A DNA stretch of 35,110 bases from an uncultured Saprospiraceae bacterium (lineage in GTDB: Bacteria; Bacteroidota; Bacteroidia; Chitinophagales; Saprospiraceae): contig CAJQQY010000144.1 of the NCBI GenBank assembly GCA_905480595.1, forward strand, positions 1 through 35,110, written 5' to 3'. Below the pieces are notes generated by a model. The model was not told where the DNA came from and did not search any database. It worked only from the letters and a program-made list of their open reading frames with translations. Positions 1-9,474 of this stretch are shown here, one piece after another; positions within the stretch are counted from its first letter, which is position 1; each line of letters opens with the position of its first letter. The position numbers were made by a program, and so were the translations under genes.

Positions 1-1110
1 CATTTTAAACATAATATCTCTATGGGCTTCACAGCGAAATAAATTGAGATATAGTAATCTCTTTTTTGTATTTAACATGGATGGAATTATTTTTCTACCA
101 TATAATCCATGAAGATATTTATTGGTATAAGGCTCCAAAAAGTGGCGATACATTTTCTCTTTTGTGGCGATAAACTCTTCAAAATTTTCTTCTAGCTTTT
201 GATCGTCTTGAATAAGTTGATTTAACTTATCTACTTTTTCTAACACTTCCATTTTCTCTTCCTCGTTCATCAATTTAATTCCAACTTCTTTATAATTTTG
301 ATAAAAAGGAATAATCTCAAAATCAACTTTATCCTCATCTACATTTAGCATAATGGAATAACTAGTACTCCATAATTTATTTTCTCGCTGATCATAATCA
401 AAAATAAAATTACCTACACTATATATTATTGGCTTCTTGTTATACCATTCATATCCACTAAAACAATGAATGTGATGCCCTACAACTGCATCTGCTCCAG
501 CATCAATCATAAATCGAAAAGTCTCTTTTAATCGAGGACTAGGTAATTGATAATTTTCATTACCTCCATGAATAATGACCAATACAAAATCATTTTCTCT
601 TTTTGCCTTTTGAATATCTTGTAAGTTTTTGGGGAAAGATAATGGGTTGGCTCCAGGCGTGTTACCATGAGTATTTGAGAACTCGTTTTCTGCGAAATTC
701 AAAATTGCAATTCTTTTTCCACGGATTTCTTTAGAATAAAATTTTCGCGCCTCTGTCAAATTATCCCCTACGCCTACGTAATCAATATTATTATTTTCAC
801 ACGCTTCAATAGTCGAATTTAATCCTTCTTTTCCATGATCCATAATGTGATTATTGGCTAAAGTTGCTAAATCAAATCCAGCAAATTTCAAAGACTTAAT
901 TGTATCTGGATGAGCTTTTAAAACTGGTCCAAACTTAATATCAGGTGTGTTTTTTTCAGTTAGTGGACACTCTAAATTTACTATAGATAAATCCGCTTCG
1001 GAGGTATATTTAGTAAATCCACCAAAGATTTTTTCATGCTCTTGGTTAAGACTCAATGTTTCAATTTCTCCAACCGGACAGAAGTCACCACAGATTAAAA
1101 TTTTAGCCAT
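1..1110 (-). CDS. CapA-like metallophosphatase-family protein (3' end cut by window edge)
   Basis: The frame opens with ATG at 1108-1110 and stays open to base 1 (370 codons), so the C-terminus is missing. The protein has the hallmarks of the CapA/PgsA family (metallophosphoesterase-like fold, linked to capsule or poly-gamma-glutamate surface attachment): NLECPLT near residue 56, the block LATLANNHIMDHGKEGL, YVGVGDN, then IIHGGNE, VGHHIHCFSGYE and IYSVGNFIFD. The NNH, HGGNE and GHH segments carry the putative metal ligands. No signal peptide or membrane anchor is visible at the N-terminus (MAKILICGDFCPVG), unlike membrane-anchored CapA of Bacillus. Its start directly abuts the stop of the deacetylase-like gene at 1111, so the two are probably translationally coupled. 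Family assignment is firm; the reaction in this locus is not known and may be polymer modification or anchoring. Confidence 0.88.
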   Translation of the reverse strand, partial: MAKILICGDFCPVGEIETLSLNQEHEKIFGGFTKYTSEADLSIVNLECPLTEKNTPDIKFGPVLKAHPDTIKSLKFAGFDLATLANNHIMDHGKEGLNSTIEACENNNIDYVGVGDNLTEARKFYSKEIRGKRIAILNFAENEFSNTHGNTPGANPLSFPKNLQDIQKAKRENDFVLVIIHGGNENYQLPSPRLKETFRFMIDAGADAVVGHHIHCFSGYEWYNKKPIIYSVGNFIFDYDQRENKLWSTSYSIMLNVDEDKVDFEIIPFYQNYKEVGIKLMNEEEKMEVLEKVDKLNQLIQDDQKLEENFEEFIATKEKMYRHFLEPYTNKYLHGLYGRKIIPSMLNTKKRLLYLNLFRCEAHRDIMFKM

Positions 1111-2244
1111 CTAGTTTTTAGTTACAGTTATTAAATCTCCAAGTTCATCTGAACTCATAAATTCTACATTTGGCCATCTCTTAATAATTTTAGATAGCAA
1201 TTCTTCCAGAAGTTGTAAATTTTGAGTTCTATTTTTTTCATTAATCGCTCCTATGAAATTCAATCGATGAGAATTAATTATTGCTGGTTTATTCCATCGA
1301 AATGCCGTTTGAATTTCTTTTAGGCACTCACCCACATTATCATTATTAGGAAAAACCGAGGGTTCAAAAGTACAATTTCGAAAAGTGTAAACTTGACCTA
1401 ATTCATTTTTTTGCCCAATATGTCTTCTTATATTTTTTTGCGCTGTTTCAAGTTTTGGTAAAACTTGAATTCTTCCTGATTGGAAATATTTGACTCCGTT
1501 AAGTTGCAATGTTTGATTTAATTTATTGCTCCAAACATAATTAGGTGCGATAAATGATTTTGATGAATAGCCAAAAATTTTTTGAAAAATTTTCAACCCT
1601 TCAGCAAGAATATCTTTCCCTTTTTCGAGTTCTTTTTCGTCATCAAAATCTAATGCAGCTAAATAACTTCTTCTTTTTTCCTTAGTAATATTTGTACTTA
1701 AACCAAAAAGTTGATACTCAAAAGCTAACTGTGTCTCATAAGAATTGGCTTTTAAAAAATGAAGCCATCTACTCACATTTAGATGTTCTCTTCCATGAAA
1801 TTGAGGTATAAAAATTCCTTCCGATAATCCTTGTTTCCATGTATTAAAAGTATCGGTTCGTCCTTCATAAGATTTTAAAGTCTCAGTAAAAAATTCGAAA
1901 TGGTACTCTTCAAAATTGGATTTTCTTATCCGATCAAAATCTGGATTTGCAACAATTGTATTCGCAGTAATTTTAGGGCATTTATGATCTTTTCCTTTAA
2001 AAAATTTCAACACTTTAAACAGCGCATTAAAATCATCATCGTTTGCCAAGGTATCATTCCTATTAAATGCACATTGGTCTACTCGAATTCCTTTTTCTAA
2101 TAATTGATTATAAGCATTTTTAGAAGGCATTCGAATAGTTCCCCAATCATCGCTTTCAATCACAACAATTTTTCTAGAAGTTTTCCAACCTTGCACATTT
2201 GCTAAGTTGCGTGATAATACTTTTTTAAAATTTGAAAGATTCAA
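1111..2244 (-). CDS. NodB-fold polysaccharide deacetylase-like protein
   Basis: 377 residues, about the size of a cytosolic deacetylase-like protein found in Bacteroidota glycan loci. Visible features are a strand ending in VVIESDDWG (Asp32, Asp33) typical of the first catalytic motif of the NodB/carbohydrate esterase 4 superfamily, a second motif FHGREHLN with His150 and His154 as candidate metal ligands, FIAPNYVW near 231 where family members have an RxPY-like motif, and SHRLNF with His326 near the C-terminus. No signal peptide is seen, so it probably acts on a lipid-linked or nucleotide-linked sugar in the cytoplasm, if active. The start is TTG at 2242-2244, with an in-frame TAA immediately before it, so no upstream ATG is possible. 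It follows the EpsG-like gene by 12 bases and abuts the CapA-like gene. The fold assignment is likely; substrate and activity are inference. Confidence 0.65.
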   Translation of the reverse strand: MNLSNFKKVLSRNLANVQGWKTSRKIVVIESDDWGTIRMPSKNAYNQLLEKGIRVDQCAFNRNDTLANDDDFNALFKVLKFFKGKDHKCPKITANTIVANPDFDRIRKSNFEEYHFEFFTETLKSYEGRTDTFNTWKQGLSEGIFIPQFHGREHLNVSRWLHFLKANSYETQLAFEYQLFGLSTNITKEKRRSYLAALDFDDEKELEKGKDILAEGLKIFQKIFGYSSKSFIAPNYVWSNKLNQTLQLNGVKYFQSGRIQVLPKLETAQKNIRRHIGQKNELGQVYTFRNCTFEPSVFPNNDNVGECLKEIQTAFRWNKPAIINSHRLNFIGAINEKNRTQNLQLLEELLSKIIKRWPNVEFMSSDELGDLITVTKN

Positions 2245-2256
2245 TTATTATTATTT

Positions 2257-3507
2257 TTAATAAATAAATTCTGAAATGGCCACCTTAGGAAAAATTAACC
2301 CAAAGATGGATGGAAATAATAAATATATATTCATAGTTTCAACTCCTATTCTAAACCTTATCGCAATCCAAATCAGCATAGGAACCAAACCAATTACCGT
2401 TGAAAAATTAATTCCCTTTTTATCCGTCTTAGAATAAAACAAGATGATATAGGCAGTCAAAAAAAGAAAAGAAACTTTGGTAAAACGATCTAAGCCAGGA
2501 ATAAAATGACCGAATGTTGCAAAGGCCATCATAAGTATAGAAAAGGAAAATAAATTTCTCATTTGAGTATCCTTCCTCATCTTTTTATACTTAAAATGGA
2601 TAAACGCCATCATTCCTAAAAGATAATATTTTACTAAAGGATTAACATATAATACAAACCAATCACTACTATTGAAATTTTCTGTCATCCATTTAATATA
2701 TTCAGGATTAGTATATCCTACTGCCTTCCGAGAAAATCCTCCTCCTAAGAATTCAGCAGCACTAGTACTAAAACCAATAATCTGACCTGAAAAGAAAAAA
2801 GAAAGAGCAAACAATATTGTATACGCCAACATTCTATTTCCAAACAAAACATAAATACACAGAACAGTATTTCCCATCAAAAAACTAAAATGAATCAAAC
2901 AAGCTAATGCACTCCAAATCAACCATTTTTTCTTTTCTGTAATTATATAATTATACGTCCCATAAAAGAAAACCCAGGTGGCTGTCCAAAATCGAAAAGC
3001 ATTGATATCAAAAATGGGCACTAGAAAAGCAAAAAATATTAAGAATATTATCCCATTTATATTTCTAGTTTTCTTCAATTCATGAAATAATGAATTGACA
3101 TTTCTTAAATAGAAAAAACCAAAAATGATCGCAAATACAGCAAAAAGAAAACTATAATTATCTGTAAATCTTGAAACGAAATAGGTTACAGATGTAAGCG
3201 TAATATCTGTTCCATTAGGTTGATTAAGATATTCAAATAAAGATAAACCTAATCCCTTTTCCATCGCTAATTTTTCCAAATATCTCATGTAGCGCTCTGC
3301 ATCCATTTCTTTATTAGATATCACAAACGTAAAACCATAAAAGATACAAAATCCATAAACCAATAGCCTTGAGACTTTACTTCGATAAGTCATTAACGAC
3401 CAAAATAACGATAGGACTGGCCAAATAAAAAATAAGACCACTTTTGTTACTGTAGTTGTAGAAACATTGCTAAAAGAATTAAAACCTTTAGTTGAGATGA
3501 ATTGCAT
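2257..3507 (-). CDS. EpsG-like polysaccharide polymerase (Wzy type)
   Basis: A 416-residue, very hydrophobic protein with about ten predicted membrane segments. It resembles the EpsG/Wzy family: an early DAERYMRYLEKLA segment after the first helices (family members have a conserved D-x-x-x-Y region here), and a helix starting FDINAFRFWTATWVFF that matches the family position N-x-x-R-x-x-x-A. Proteins of this kind sit in the inner membrane and join lipid-linked repeat units into polymer. The ATG overlaps the stop of the flippase gene by one base (TAATG), which suggests translational coupling of flippase and polymerase. A second candidate polymerase or ligase lies at 24839-26101, so this one may serve a different polymer. 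Polymerases are poorly conserved, so the call rests on topology, these motifs and context. Confidence 0.75.
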   Translation of the reverse strand: MQFISTKGFNSFSNVSTTTVTKVVLFFIWPVLSLFWSLMTYRSKVSRLLVYGFCIFYGFTFVISNKEMDAERYMRYLEKLAMEKGLGLSLFEYLNQPNGTDITLTSVTYFVSRFTDNYSFLFAVFAIIFGFFYLRNVNSLFHELKKTRNINGIIFLIFFAFLVPIFDINAFRFWTATWVFFYGTYNYIITEKKKWLIWSALACLIHFSFLMGNTVLCIYVLFGNRMLAYTILFALSFFFSGQIIGFSTSAAEFLGGGFSRKAVGYTNPEYIKWMTENFNSSDWFVLYVNPLVKYYLLGMMAFIHFKYKKMRKDTQMRNLFSFSILMMAFATFGHFIPGLDRFTKVSFLFLTAYIILFYSKTDKKGINFSTVIGLVPMLIWIAIRFRIGVETMNIYLLFPSIFGLIFPKVAISEFIY

Positions 3508-4994
3508 TAACTATTATTAGGTAAGAATTTATTAACCAATGGCTTGATAATACTGTAGTAATCGAGTTTGAAAAAAGGAGCGATTAATAATAGAATTATT
3601 AGAAAAACTAACCCGCATATTCCTAAAAAAATGACTTGATTAGAAATAAAATCAATAATCATTGTGCCACTCAAAAAAGCAGTCCCAGTTGCCACGATGG
3701 ATACAATTCCAACTTTTAATATATGTTGATATGGGATAAGTCGATTGATATTTATATCTATTTTTTGAGCGATAAAATATAAGCAAGCAACCGTTTTGAA
3801 GATATTAAATATGACAGATACAAATGCAATTGCATAGGGCGAATTAAACTGTATTAAAGCCAAATATTCTATCGGCCAAATCATAATCAATACTAATAAA
3901 TTTAGTTTGAAATTAAACTTAACTTCTCCCAATGAAAGTATAACTGGAATGACTGTAGTTATATTTATAAAATTTACCATAAGCATCATTTGAAAATAGA
4001 ATGCTGAACTTTCATACTGATCTCCAAATAATATCAAAATCGTCTCTTTGGCAAAAATCATAAAAAATATAACAAGTGGATAAATTAATAAGATGGCTTT
4101 GGAGGTAGCTGTTAGCCATAATTCTTCAAATTTCTTCTTATCTATTTTTTCTTTCGAAAACAATTCAGAATAAGTGACTGTCATTACAGAAGCAATTGAA
4201 CTCATCACTATTCCTGCCAATGGTAGTTGCATAAAGCCATTTGAAAATTCGGCAAAGATCTCTGGTCCAAATGAACTGATAAAATATTGATCTGCTGAAA
4301 GTACTCCAATGCTTACTAGACTAGTAAGCATCAAAGGATAGCCGTATGCAAATATTTCTTTGTTTTTAATTTTTGAAGGCTCGGATGTGTACTTTTTGAA
4401 TAGCCATCTTTTTAATACATATGCTAATAAAAAAGTAAGCGATGCTGAAAAAATCCACGCCCACAGAATAGTACTGATCTCGTTACCTACAAGAAAAACT
4501 GCGGATAATATTAAAACCAATAAAGCTAATCGGGATAGAAAATTATAAATGCCGACCACCTTTGCGCGAGACATGGCAATAAAAATATTCTCTACACCTA
4601 TGGTTGGTAAAAGTAAAAATGGAACTACCGAAAAAAGCCGTAAAGGTGCTTCAAGGTTTGGGTTATTTAATAAAAAGGAAATAAGCGATGAACCAAAATA
4701 TATGAAACAGGATAATAAGATTCCTAATATTAGTAATAAAATATTGATTCGATTAACAAGATTTTTAGCTTCCTTCTTGGAAATTCTTGGTATAAAATAT
4801 AAATACGCTGCTGGTAATCCAGCCGTGAAAACCATTACCAAAGTGTTATAAATAAAGAAAACTTGGCGATAGGTTCCATAGTCTTCTTTTAACATATATC
4901 TTGATAAGACTGCAGATATAATTAGTGAAAAAACATTTATAGCGAAAGCACCAAGAATGACCCAAAAAGTCTCAGTTGTTTTAGAATTACTCAA
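3507..4994 (-). CDS. wzx: Polysaccharide flippase, Wzx/MATE-like (Wzx1)
   Basis: 495 residues with a regular run of about 14 hydrophobic segments and the N-terminal pattern of polysaccharide exporters (VILGAFAINVFSLIISAVLSR followed by YMLKEDYGTYRQ, where family members read LGxxxYG). This is an inner-membrane flippase that moves lipid-linked oligosaccharide repeats to the periplasmic face. The start is TTG at 4992-4994 (MSNSKTTETFW): no ATG lies near the start, and the first internal Met falls after the first membrane segment. It lies 13 bases after the beta-helix lipoprotein gene and overlaps the EpsG-like gene by one base. A second flippase is at 28336-29661, not obviously a recent copy, since the two share only family-level similarity. 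Confidence 0.9.
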   Translation of the reverse strand: MSNSKTTETFWVILGAFAINVFSLIISAVLSRYMLKEDYGTYRQVFFIYNTLVMVFTAGLPAAYLYFIPRISKKEAKNLVNRINILLLILGILLSCFIYFGSSLISFLLNNPNLEAPLRLFSVVPFLLLPTIGVENIFIAMSRAKVVGIYNFLSRLALLVLILSAVFLVGNEISTILWAWIFSASLTFLLAYVLKRWLFKKYTSEPSKIKNKEIFAYGYPLMLTSLVSIGVLSADQYFISSFGPEIFAEFSNGFMQLPLAGIVMSSIASVMTVTYSELFSKEKIDKKKFEELWLTATSKAILLIYPLVIFFMIFAKETILILFGDQYESSAFYFQMMLMVNFINITTVIPVILSLGEVKFNFKLNLLVLIMIWPIEYLALIQFNSPYAIAFVSVIFNIFKTVACLYFIAQKIDININRLIPYQHILKVGIVSIVATGTAFLSGTMIIDFISNQVIFLGICGLVFLIILLLIAPFFKLDYYSIIKPLVNKFLPNNS

Positions 4995-5007
4995 ATCTTA
5001 TTAAAAA

Positions 5008-7548
5008 TTAATTCTTTAAGGAGTTCCTTTTTTTCAATGATTTCTGAAACTTATCCGTTGACTCAAATTTTTGATAAGCCTTGGATTCTACTTTAATAGT
5101 AAAACTCTCTATATTTTGAGTATCTATAAATTGAACTTTGAGATTTTTATCTTTATTTCCACTTCCCGTAGTCATTAATAACTTAAAATTACACGTCCCT
5201 TGATTTCCGGGGATACAATATTGTTTCCCTTCTGCTTTAAATCCACTATGATATACAATTTCTTTTTTTTCATTCGCATGATAAAACTCTCTGTATTTAT
5301 GACCAATTATAAAGTTATAATCATTCTCTCCTTTTTTGCCATTTTTATATTGATAGTTGATTTTGATATTGGTAATTAACGGTAAATTCTCTTTTAAATT
5401 AAATAGCAATAACCTTGAATTAATATCAAAAATATTAATGGTACTTGATGCATTTTTTGAAACACTTATTTTTTGTTTGCCATTTAATGAAATAGTAAAA
5501 GGAGATGCATCTCTTCTTCCTTTATAGTTTTCAATTTTATAATTGACAAAAAGTTTTTGTACGTTAGGTCTTTGATGATTTACATTTGCAAAATCGTCAA
5601 TTCGGAAATCATTATTTTTTCCATAAATTTTAGATTCTATTATTTGATTTTTGGTATCCATCAAACAATATGAAACGGTAAGGTTTTCTGCAAAAATTTT
5701 ATCGTCAAAAATTACATTCGCATAATTATATCTTTCATCTTTTAATTTAGCATGTCCATTTTGAATACCAGTAGTATATTTGATAAAATGAATCATTGAA
5801 CTTTCTGATCCATTGATTTTTATTTTATTATTTCTACTAATAAATTGAAGCGGTGATTTATCTTGTTGTCGATCAATTCTATGCCTTCCTAGAAAAAGCA
5901 CATTATCTTCCGTTACTGTAGCTTTTATTTTACTCTCTCCAAAATAACCAATTTCTAATGTGTTGTTTTCAAAAATAAAACTAGCAATATCAAACACTTC
6001 AGAGCTCTTATTTAAAAATGGCATTTTAAATGTATTATTTCTAATCGTATACTTTTTTGTCAACGTGGGAAAAGTACCTTCTTGCAAAAATTCACAAAGA
6101 AAATCCTTTCCTTTAATAGTACTCAAACTACTCCTTTCTGATTTTATCACTCCAATTTTTGCTAATGCTACTTTCGTTATTTCAAAAGTATTGTCTTCCA
6201 AAATAAGTGTATTAACTCCTCTTTGCTTAATCAATGATGCTGGATATCTAGTCGAACCTCTTCCTATAACATTATAAAAAGTATTTCCTCGAACCTCAGC
6301 TTTTCCTAATTCTGTAGTTTTATAATAAAAAGTATTTACTTGACCATTTCTCGAATCTGATAATAAATTGGTAACTGTATTATCTTTAAAAAGAAGGTTT
6401 CCATTTCCTCCTTTTATGACAAATGGAGTCATCACTCGCCCAGAAGGAATTTGGATTAATCGATCATTTTTGAATTCATTATTGGTAAATATGACTTGTT
6501 TTCTATTTTTAAATAAAGGAGAAAAGTAGGTGTCATCAATTCCACTTGCTGGAAAACTTAAAAATGATGATGAAAAATTATACACTTTATTTCCAGTCAC
6601 TTCTACTTTGTCAAATCCCATATTTGAAAAACCAAATGCGGCATTGCAATAATTAAATTGGCTATTTTTTATTAGAACTGTTTTGACTTTATTTTTATTT
6701 TTAAAGTCATTTAGGGATTGGTTTTTTGAGTGAGAACCGTAACCTGCAATTCCTATTGCACCATTAATGATACAATTTTCAACAGTTATATAATCAATAT
6801 TTGGTTTAGCATTCGCATTAAATTGTTCAGAGTAATACATTCCTGAAAATCGATAATCTGCTTCGCTATTTGGAAAAATATTGTTGAGGAAGTCTCGAGT
6901 TTGAAGAGTAAGGTTTTTTAAACTTAAACTATTTCCTTTATCATTTTGAAAATAATTATAAAAAACGTTTTGGTGTTTGGTTTCTAAAATCAGTCCTGAC
7001 CTATTCTTATCTTTTCCACGAATAATTATCGGTTGATTAGTTTTGAAAACTGATTTGTTATTGGCAGTTTTTATCGGATACATTTTTAAGAGTAATACCT
7101 CTGCTCCAATATCAACCAAGTTGGATAATGCTTTAAAATTTGATTGACTATTATTAGTGTCGTTTCCGATAAACCATTCTAAGTATCCTTTTTCTATCTT
7201 CCAACTCCCAATTAATTTTACATTATTAAAGTATTGGACAGGCTCCATTTTTAGTTTTGAGTTCTTCCCTCTGATTTTCCCATTTTGTATTTTTCCATTA
7301 TTCTCAAAAACTAACTCTAAATCACCAATATCAATAGTACTCCTTTTTAAATCATATTTCTTTTCTATGATTAATTTCTTATTCAATTTTTTAGCTTTCG
7401 AAATTTTTTGACGTAATTCATAAATACCATTGTTGGTAGTTGAGGTAGAATCACTAGGTATTTTTTTCCTCTTGTTGCATCCAAATATGAGAAAGGAACA
7501 TACAGCTAAAACTAGATAAATATTTATTTTATAAATTCGAATTTTCAA
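5008..7548 (-). CDS. Large secreted right-handed beta-helix lipoprotein
   Basis: A protein of about 846 residues. An ATG at 7576-7578 lies inside the previous gene and gives an awkward N-terminus. TTG at 7546-7548 gives MKIRIYKINIYLVLAVCSFL, followed by a lipobox IFGC with Cys24, so I prefer it. It lies one base after the previous stop and is preceded by AAGGGG. The mature part is rich in short Asn-containing strands such as FTNNEF, VEVTGNKVYNFS, LEDNTFEITK and IENCIINGAIGIAGYG spaced about 20-25 residues apart, the pattern of parallel beta-helix proteins related to pectate lyase, chondroitinase B and AlgG. The last 200 residues look like a separate beta-rich domain. As an exported lipoprotein next to a flippase and polymerase it may bind, cleave or epimerise the polymer. 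I cannot assign catalytic residues. Confidence 0.72.
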   Translation of the reverse strand: MKIRIYKINIYLVLAVCSFLIFGCNKRKKIPSDSTSTTNNGIYELRQKISKAKKLNKKLIIEKKYDLKRSTIDIGDLELVFENNGKIQNGKIRGKNSKLKMEPVQYFNNVKLIGSWKIEKGYLEWFIGNDTNNSQSNFKALSNLVDIGAEVLLLKMYPIKTANNKSVFKTNQPIIIRGKDKNRSGLILETKHQNVFYNYFQNDKGNSLSLKNLTLQTRDFLNNIFPNSEADYRFSGMYYSEQFNANAKPNIDYITVENCIINGAIGIAGYGSHSKNQSLNDFKNKNKVKTVLIKNSQFNYCNAAFGFSNMGFDKVEVTGNKVYNFSSSFLSFPASGIDDTYFSPLFKNRKQVIFTNNEFKNDRLIQIPSGRVMTPFVIKGGNGNLLFKDNTVTNLLSDSRNGQVNTFYYKTTELGKAEVRGNTFYNVIGRGSTRYPASLIKQRGVNTLILEDNTFEITKVALAKIGVIKSERSSLSTIKGKDFLCEFLQEGTFPTLTKKYTIRNNTFKMPFLNKSSEVFDIASFIFENNTLEIGYFGESKIKATVTEDNVLFLGRHRIDRQQDKSPLQFISRNNKIKINGSESSMIHFIKYTTGIQNGHAKLKDERYNYANVIFDDKIFAENLTVSYCLMDTKNQIIESKIYGKNNDFRIDDFANVNHQRPNVQKLFVNYKIENYKGRRDASPFTISLNGKQKISVSKNASSTINIFDINSRLLLFNLKENLPLITNIKINYQYKNGKKGENDYNFIIGHKYREFYHANEKKEIVYHSGFKAEGKQYCIPGNQGTCNFKLLMTTGSGNKDKNLKVQFIDTQNIESFTIKVESKAYQKFESTDKFQKSLKKRNSLKN

Positions 7549-7549
7549 T

Positions 7550-8239
7550 TTATACTTTCCCCTTATAAATAGATTCATACCATCGATAGGAAAGATCCAT
7601 ACCTTCCTTTACTTTAATCTTTGCTTCATAACCTAATAATTTTTCAATCTTAGAAATATCCGCTAAACTATGTGGAACATCCCCAATTCTATTATCTCGA
7701 TGAGTAGCTTCTGCTGGCGTCCCACAAATTTCTTTTATGCTTCCCCATAGTTCATTTAGAGTCGTTCTCTCTCCACATGCTACATTATAAATTTGATTAA
7801 TCGCTTCCTTCTTTTCTGTAAATAATCCTAATATGTTTGCTTGTACAGCATTTGCTACATAGGTAAAATCTCTACTATAACTTCCGTCTCCATTTATATA
7901 TGGTCCTACAAAACTCATATCACCCTTTAATATATTGAGAATTTGAGGCAATTCATTAATTTTAGACTTTCTTAGGAAGCCCCCCATAGGTGTAATTCGT
8001 GGATCTTTTTTAGTCGTTATTATTCCACCTGCCATGTTGGGGCTATCTTTTAACATTGTAGCAAATTTATAAATATTAAATATATTATTTTCAAATCCAA
8101 CCCTTTTTTGCAAATAAAAAATATATCCTTCCCCAGTTAGTTTTAATCCAATCGAAATTGGGATTAAAAGAGGGGATAGTAAAATGAGCACAATGAAAGA
8201 AACTAGAAAATCAAAAAATCGTTTTATATTTTTATACAT
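7550..8239 (-). CDS. Chimera: truncated phosphoglycosyl transferase fused to C-terminal part of a sugar epimerase
   Basis: One open frame of 229 residues made of two unrelated parts. Residues 1-113 are the start of a small phosphoglycosyl transferase: membrane hairpin IVLILLSPLLIPISIGLKL, FYLQKRVG, KFATMLKDSP, RKSKINELPQ and GDMSFVGP. They align closely with the intact paralogue at 9475-10137. At VGP, where the family continues RP and later PGITG, the sequence switches to YINGDGSYSRDFTYVANAVQ, YNVACGERTTLNEL and DVPHSLADISK, the C-terminal third of an extended SDR epimerase of the WbpP/TviC UDP-sugar 4-epimerase type. The switch is near base 7903. The first part lacks its last third and the second lacks the whole nucleotide-binding Rossmann half, so neither activity is expected. 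It may be a pseudogene that still has an intact frame. Confidence 0.82.
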   Translation of the reverse strand: MYKNIKRFFDFLVSFIVLILLSPLLIPISIGLKLTGEGYIFYLQKRVGFENNIFNIYKFATMLKDSPNMAGGIITTKKDPRITPMGGFLRKSKINELPQILNILKGDMSFVGPYINGDGSYSRDFTYVANAVQANILGLFTEKKEAINQIYNVACGERTTLNELWGSIKEICGTPAEATHRDNRIGDVPHSLADISKIEKLLGYEAKIKVKEGMDLSYRWYESIYKGKV

Positions 8240-8245
8240 AATTTT

Positions 8246-9457
8246 TTACATTTTTTGATCCAACGATTTACCTGTTTCAATATGATGAAAATCTGATAAA
8301 TGTTTGCTCAATAAAGATACAATCGCAGCTTTGTTTACTGTTTCATTTCTAAACATTTCTTGAAATTCAGTTAGAATATCATCCACATTTTTATAGTCAG
8401 GAACTTCTTCATTCTTGATAACACCAAGTGCTTCAAAACGATTCATGTCCACCCTGTCTTCTTTTGTAAAAAATTCTTCGTAGGATTTTTCACCTGAAGT
8501 ATCTGTTGTAAAAAAATAAACGGGATATTTTTTCATTCCATATTCCCAATTAGCAGCTTTGATTCTGGCTTCCTCATCGCTCTCGCAATAGTCAGGTTCC
8601 ATTCCAATTTCTCTTAAAAAATGTTCTGCGATTGTAGAGAAGGTCATCATCTGATTTTCATCTAATTTTGGGAAAAAGATGTTTTTTGAATCTCCCAAAA
8701 CACAAGCCAACATACATAATTGCCCTGATTCAATTGGGGAAACAAAATATCTTTTTACATCATTAGGGGAAGATAATGGTTGTCTTTTTAGAATCCTTTG
8801 AATAAAACCAAAAAGCAAACTCCCGTTGGAGAAAGCAACATTAGCAAATCTCGCAGTACTGATTTTTAAATCATTGGTATAAGCCATCAAAACTTTTTCC
8901 ATCAATTTCTTACTGGCGCCCATCACATTAACAGGGTTGGCAGCTTTGTCTGTAGAAACAGAAAAAAAATGCTCAGGTGGATTTTCCATTGCCAAATCCA
9001 AAATAGCTTTGGTATTAAAAACATTATTTTTAATCATTGCTTCAATTGCCAAATGATCCTTTTCTGATCGAACATGTTTGTGTGCTGCAAAACACGCCAC
9101 TATATCAAATGAATTGTTACGATACATTCTTGCAAAAATATCACTTCCAAAATCAAATGGATAAGTGATATAATGTTTTGGAATAAATTCATTATAAGCG
9201 CTTCGTAAATCTCTCGTCAACTCTGTCAATCCATTTTCACTATAATCTACTACCGTCAATTTTGCAGGTCGAAAAGGTAAAATTGCTTTGATAAAAGAAG
9301 AACCAATCGTTCCTGCACCTCCAATTACGAGGACTGATTTGCCAGTTATTTTTTCTGCTAATTCTTCACGATTTGCATCAATGTCTTTTTTGAAAAAACT
9401 CTCTTCTCTCCGCGTGATATACTTTTTTATAAATTCGTCTTGGTTAAAAAATAACAT
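8246..9457 (-). CDS. CapD/WbpM-type UDP-GlcNAc 4,6-dehydratase family protein (soluble)
   Basis: 403 residues, extended short-chain dehydrogenase/reductase fold. The NAD(P) motif GGAGTIGS lies at 46-53 and Asp71 ends the second strand. The active-site region reads STDKAANPVNVMGASKK (168-184): Met179 and Lys183 stand where many SDRs have Tyr and Lys, as in the PglF/WbpM/CapD group (S-M-K triad). That group removes water from UDP-GlcNAc to give the 4-keto-6-deoxy sugar used for bacillosamine, QuiNAc or FucNAc. The N-terminal membrane domain of full-length WbpM/PglF is absent, so this is the short soluble form, with an extra C-terminal region of about 100 residues. It lies 17 bases after the intact phosphoglycosyl transferase, which fits supply of the first sugar. 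The family is clear; the exact product is inferred. Confidence 0.85.
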   Translation of the reverse strand: MLFFNQDEFIKKYITRREESFFKKDIDANREELAEKITGKSVLVIGGAGTIGSSFIKAILPFRPAKLTVVDYSENGLTELTRDLRSAYNEFIPKHYITYPFDFGSDIFARMYRNNSFDIVACFAAHKHVRSEKDHLAIEAMIKNNVFNTKAILDLAMENPPEHFFSVSTDKAANPVNVMGASKKLMEKVLMAYTNDLKISTARFANVAFSNGSLLFGFIQRILKRQPLSSPNDVKRYFVSPIESGQLCMLACVLGDSKNIFFPKLDENQMMTFSTIAEHFLREIGMEPDYCESDEEARIKAANWEYGMKKYPVYFFTTDTSGEKSYEEFFTKEDRVDMNRFEALGVIKNEEVPDYKNVDDILTEFQEMFRNETVNKAAIVSLLSKHLSDFHHIETGKSLDQKM

Positions 9458-9474
9458 ATTTAGGGATTTTTGGC

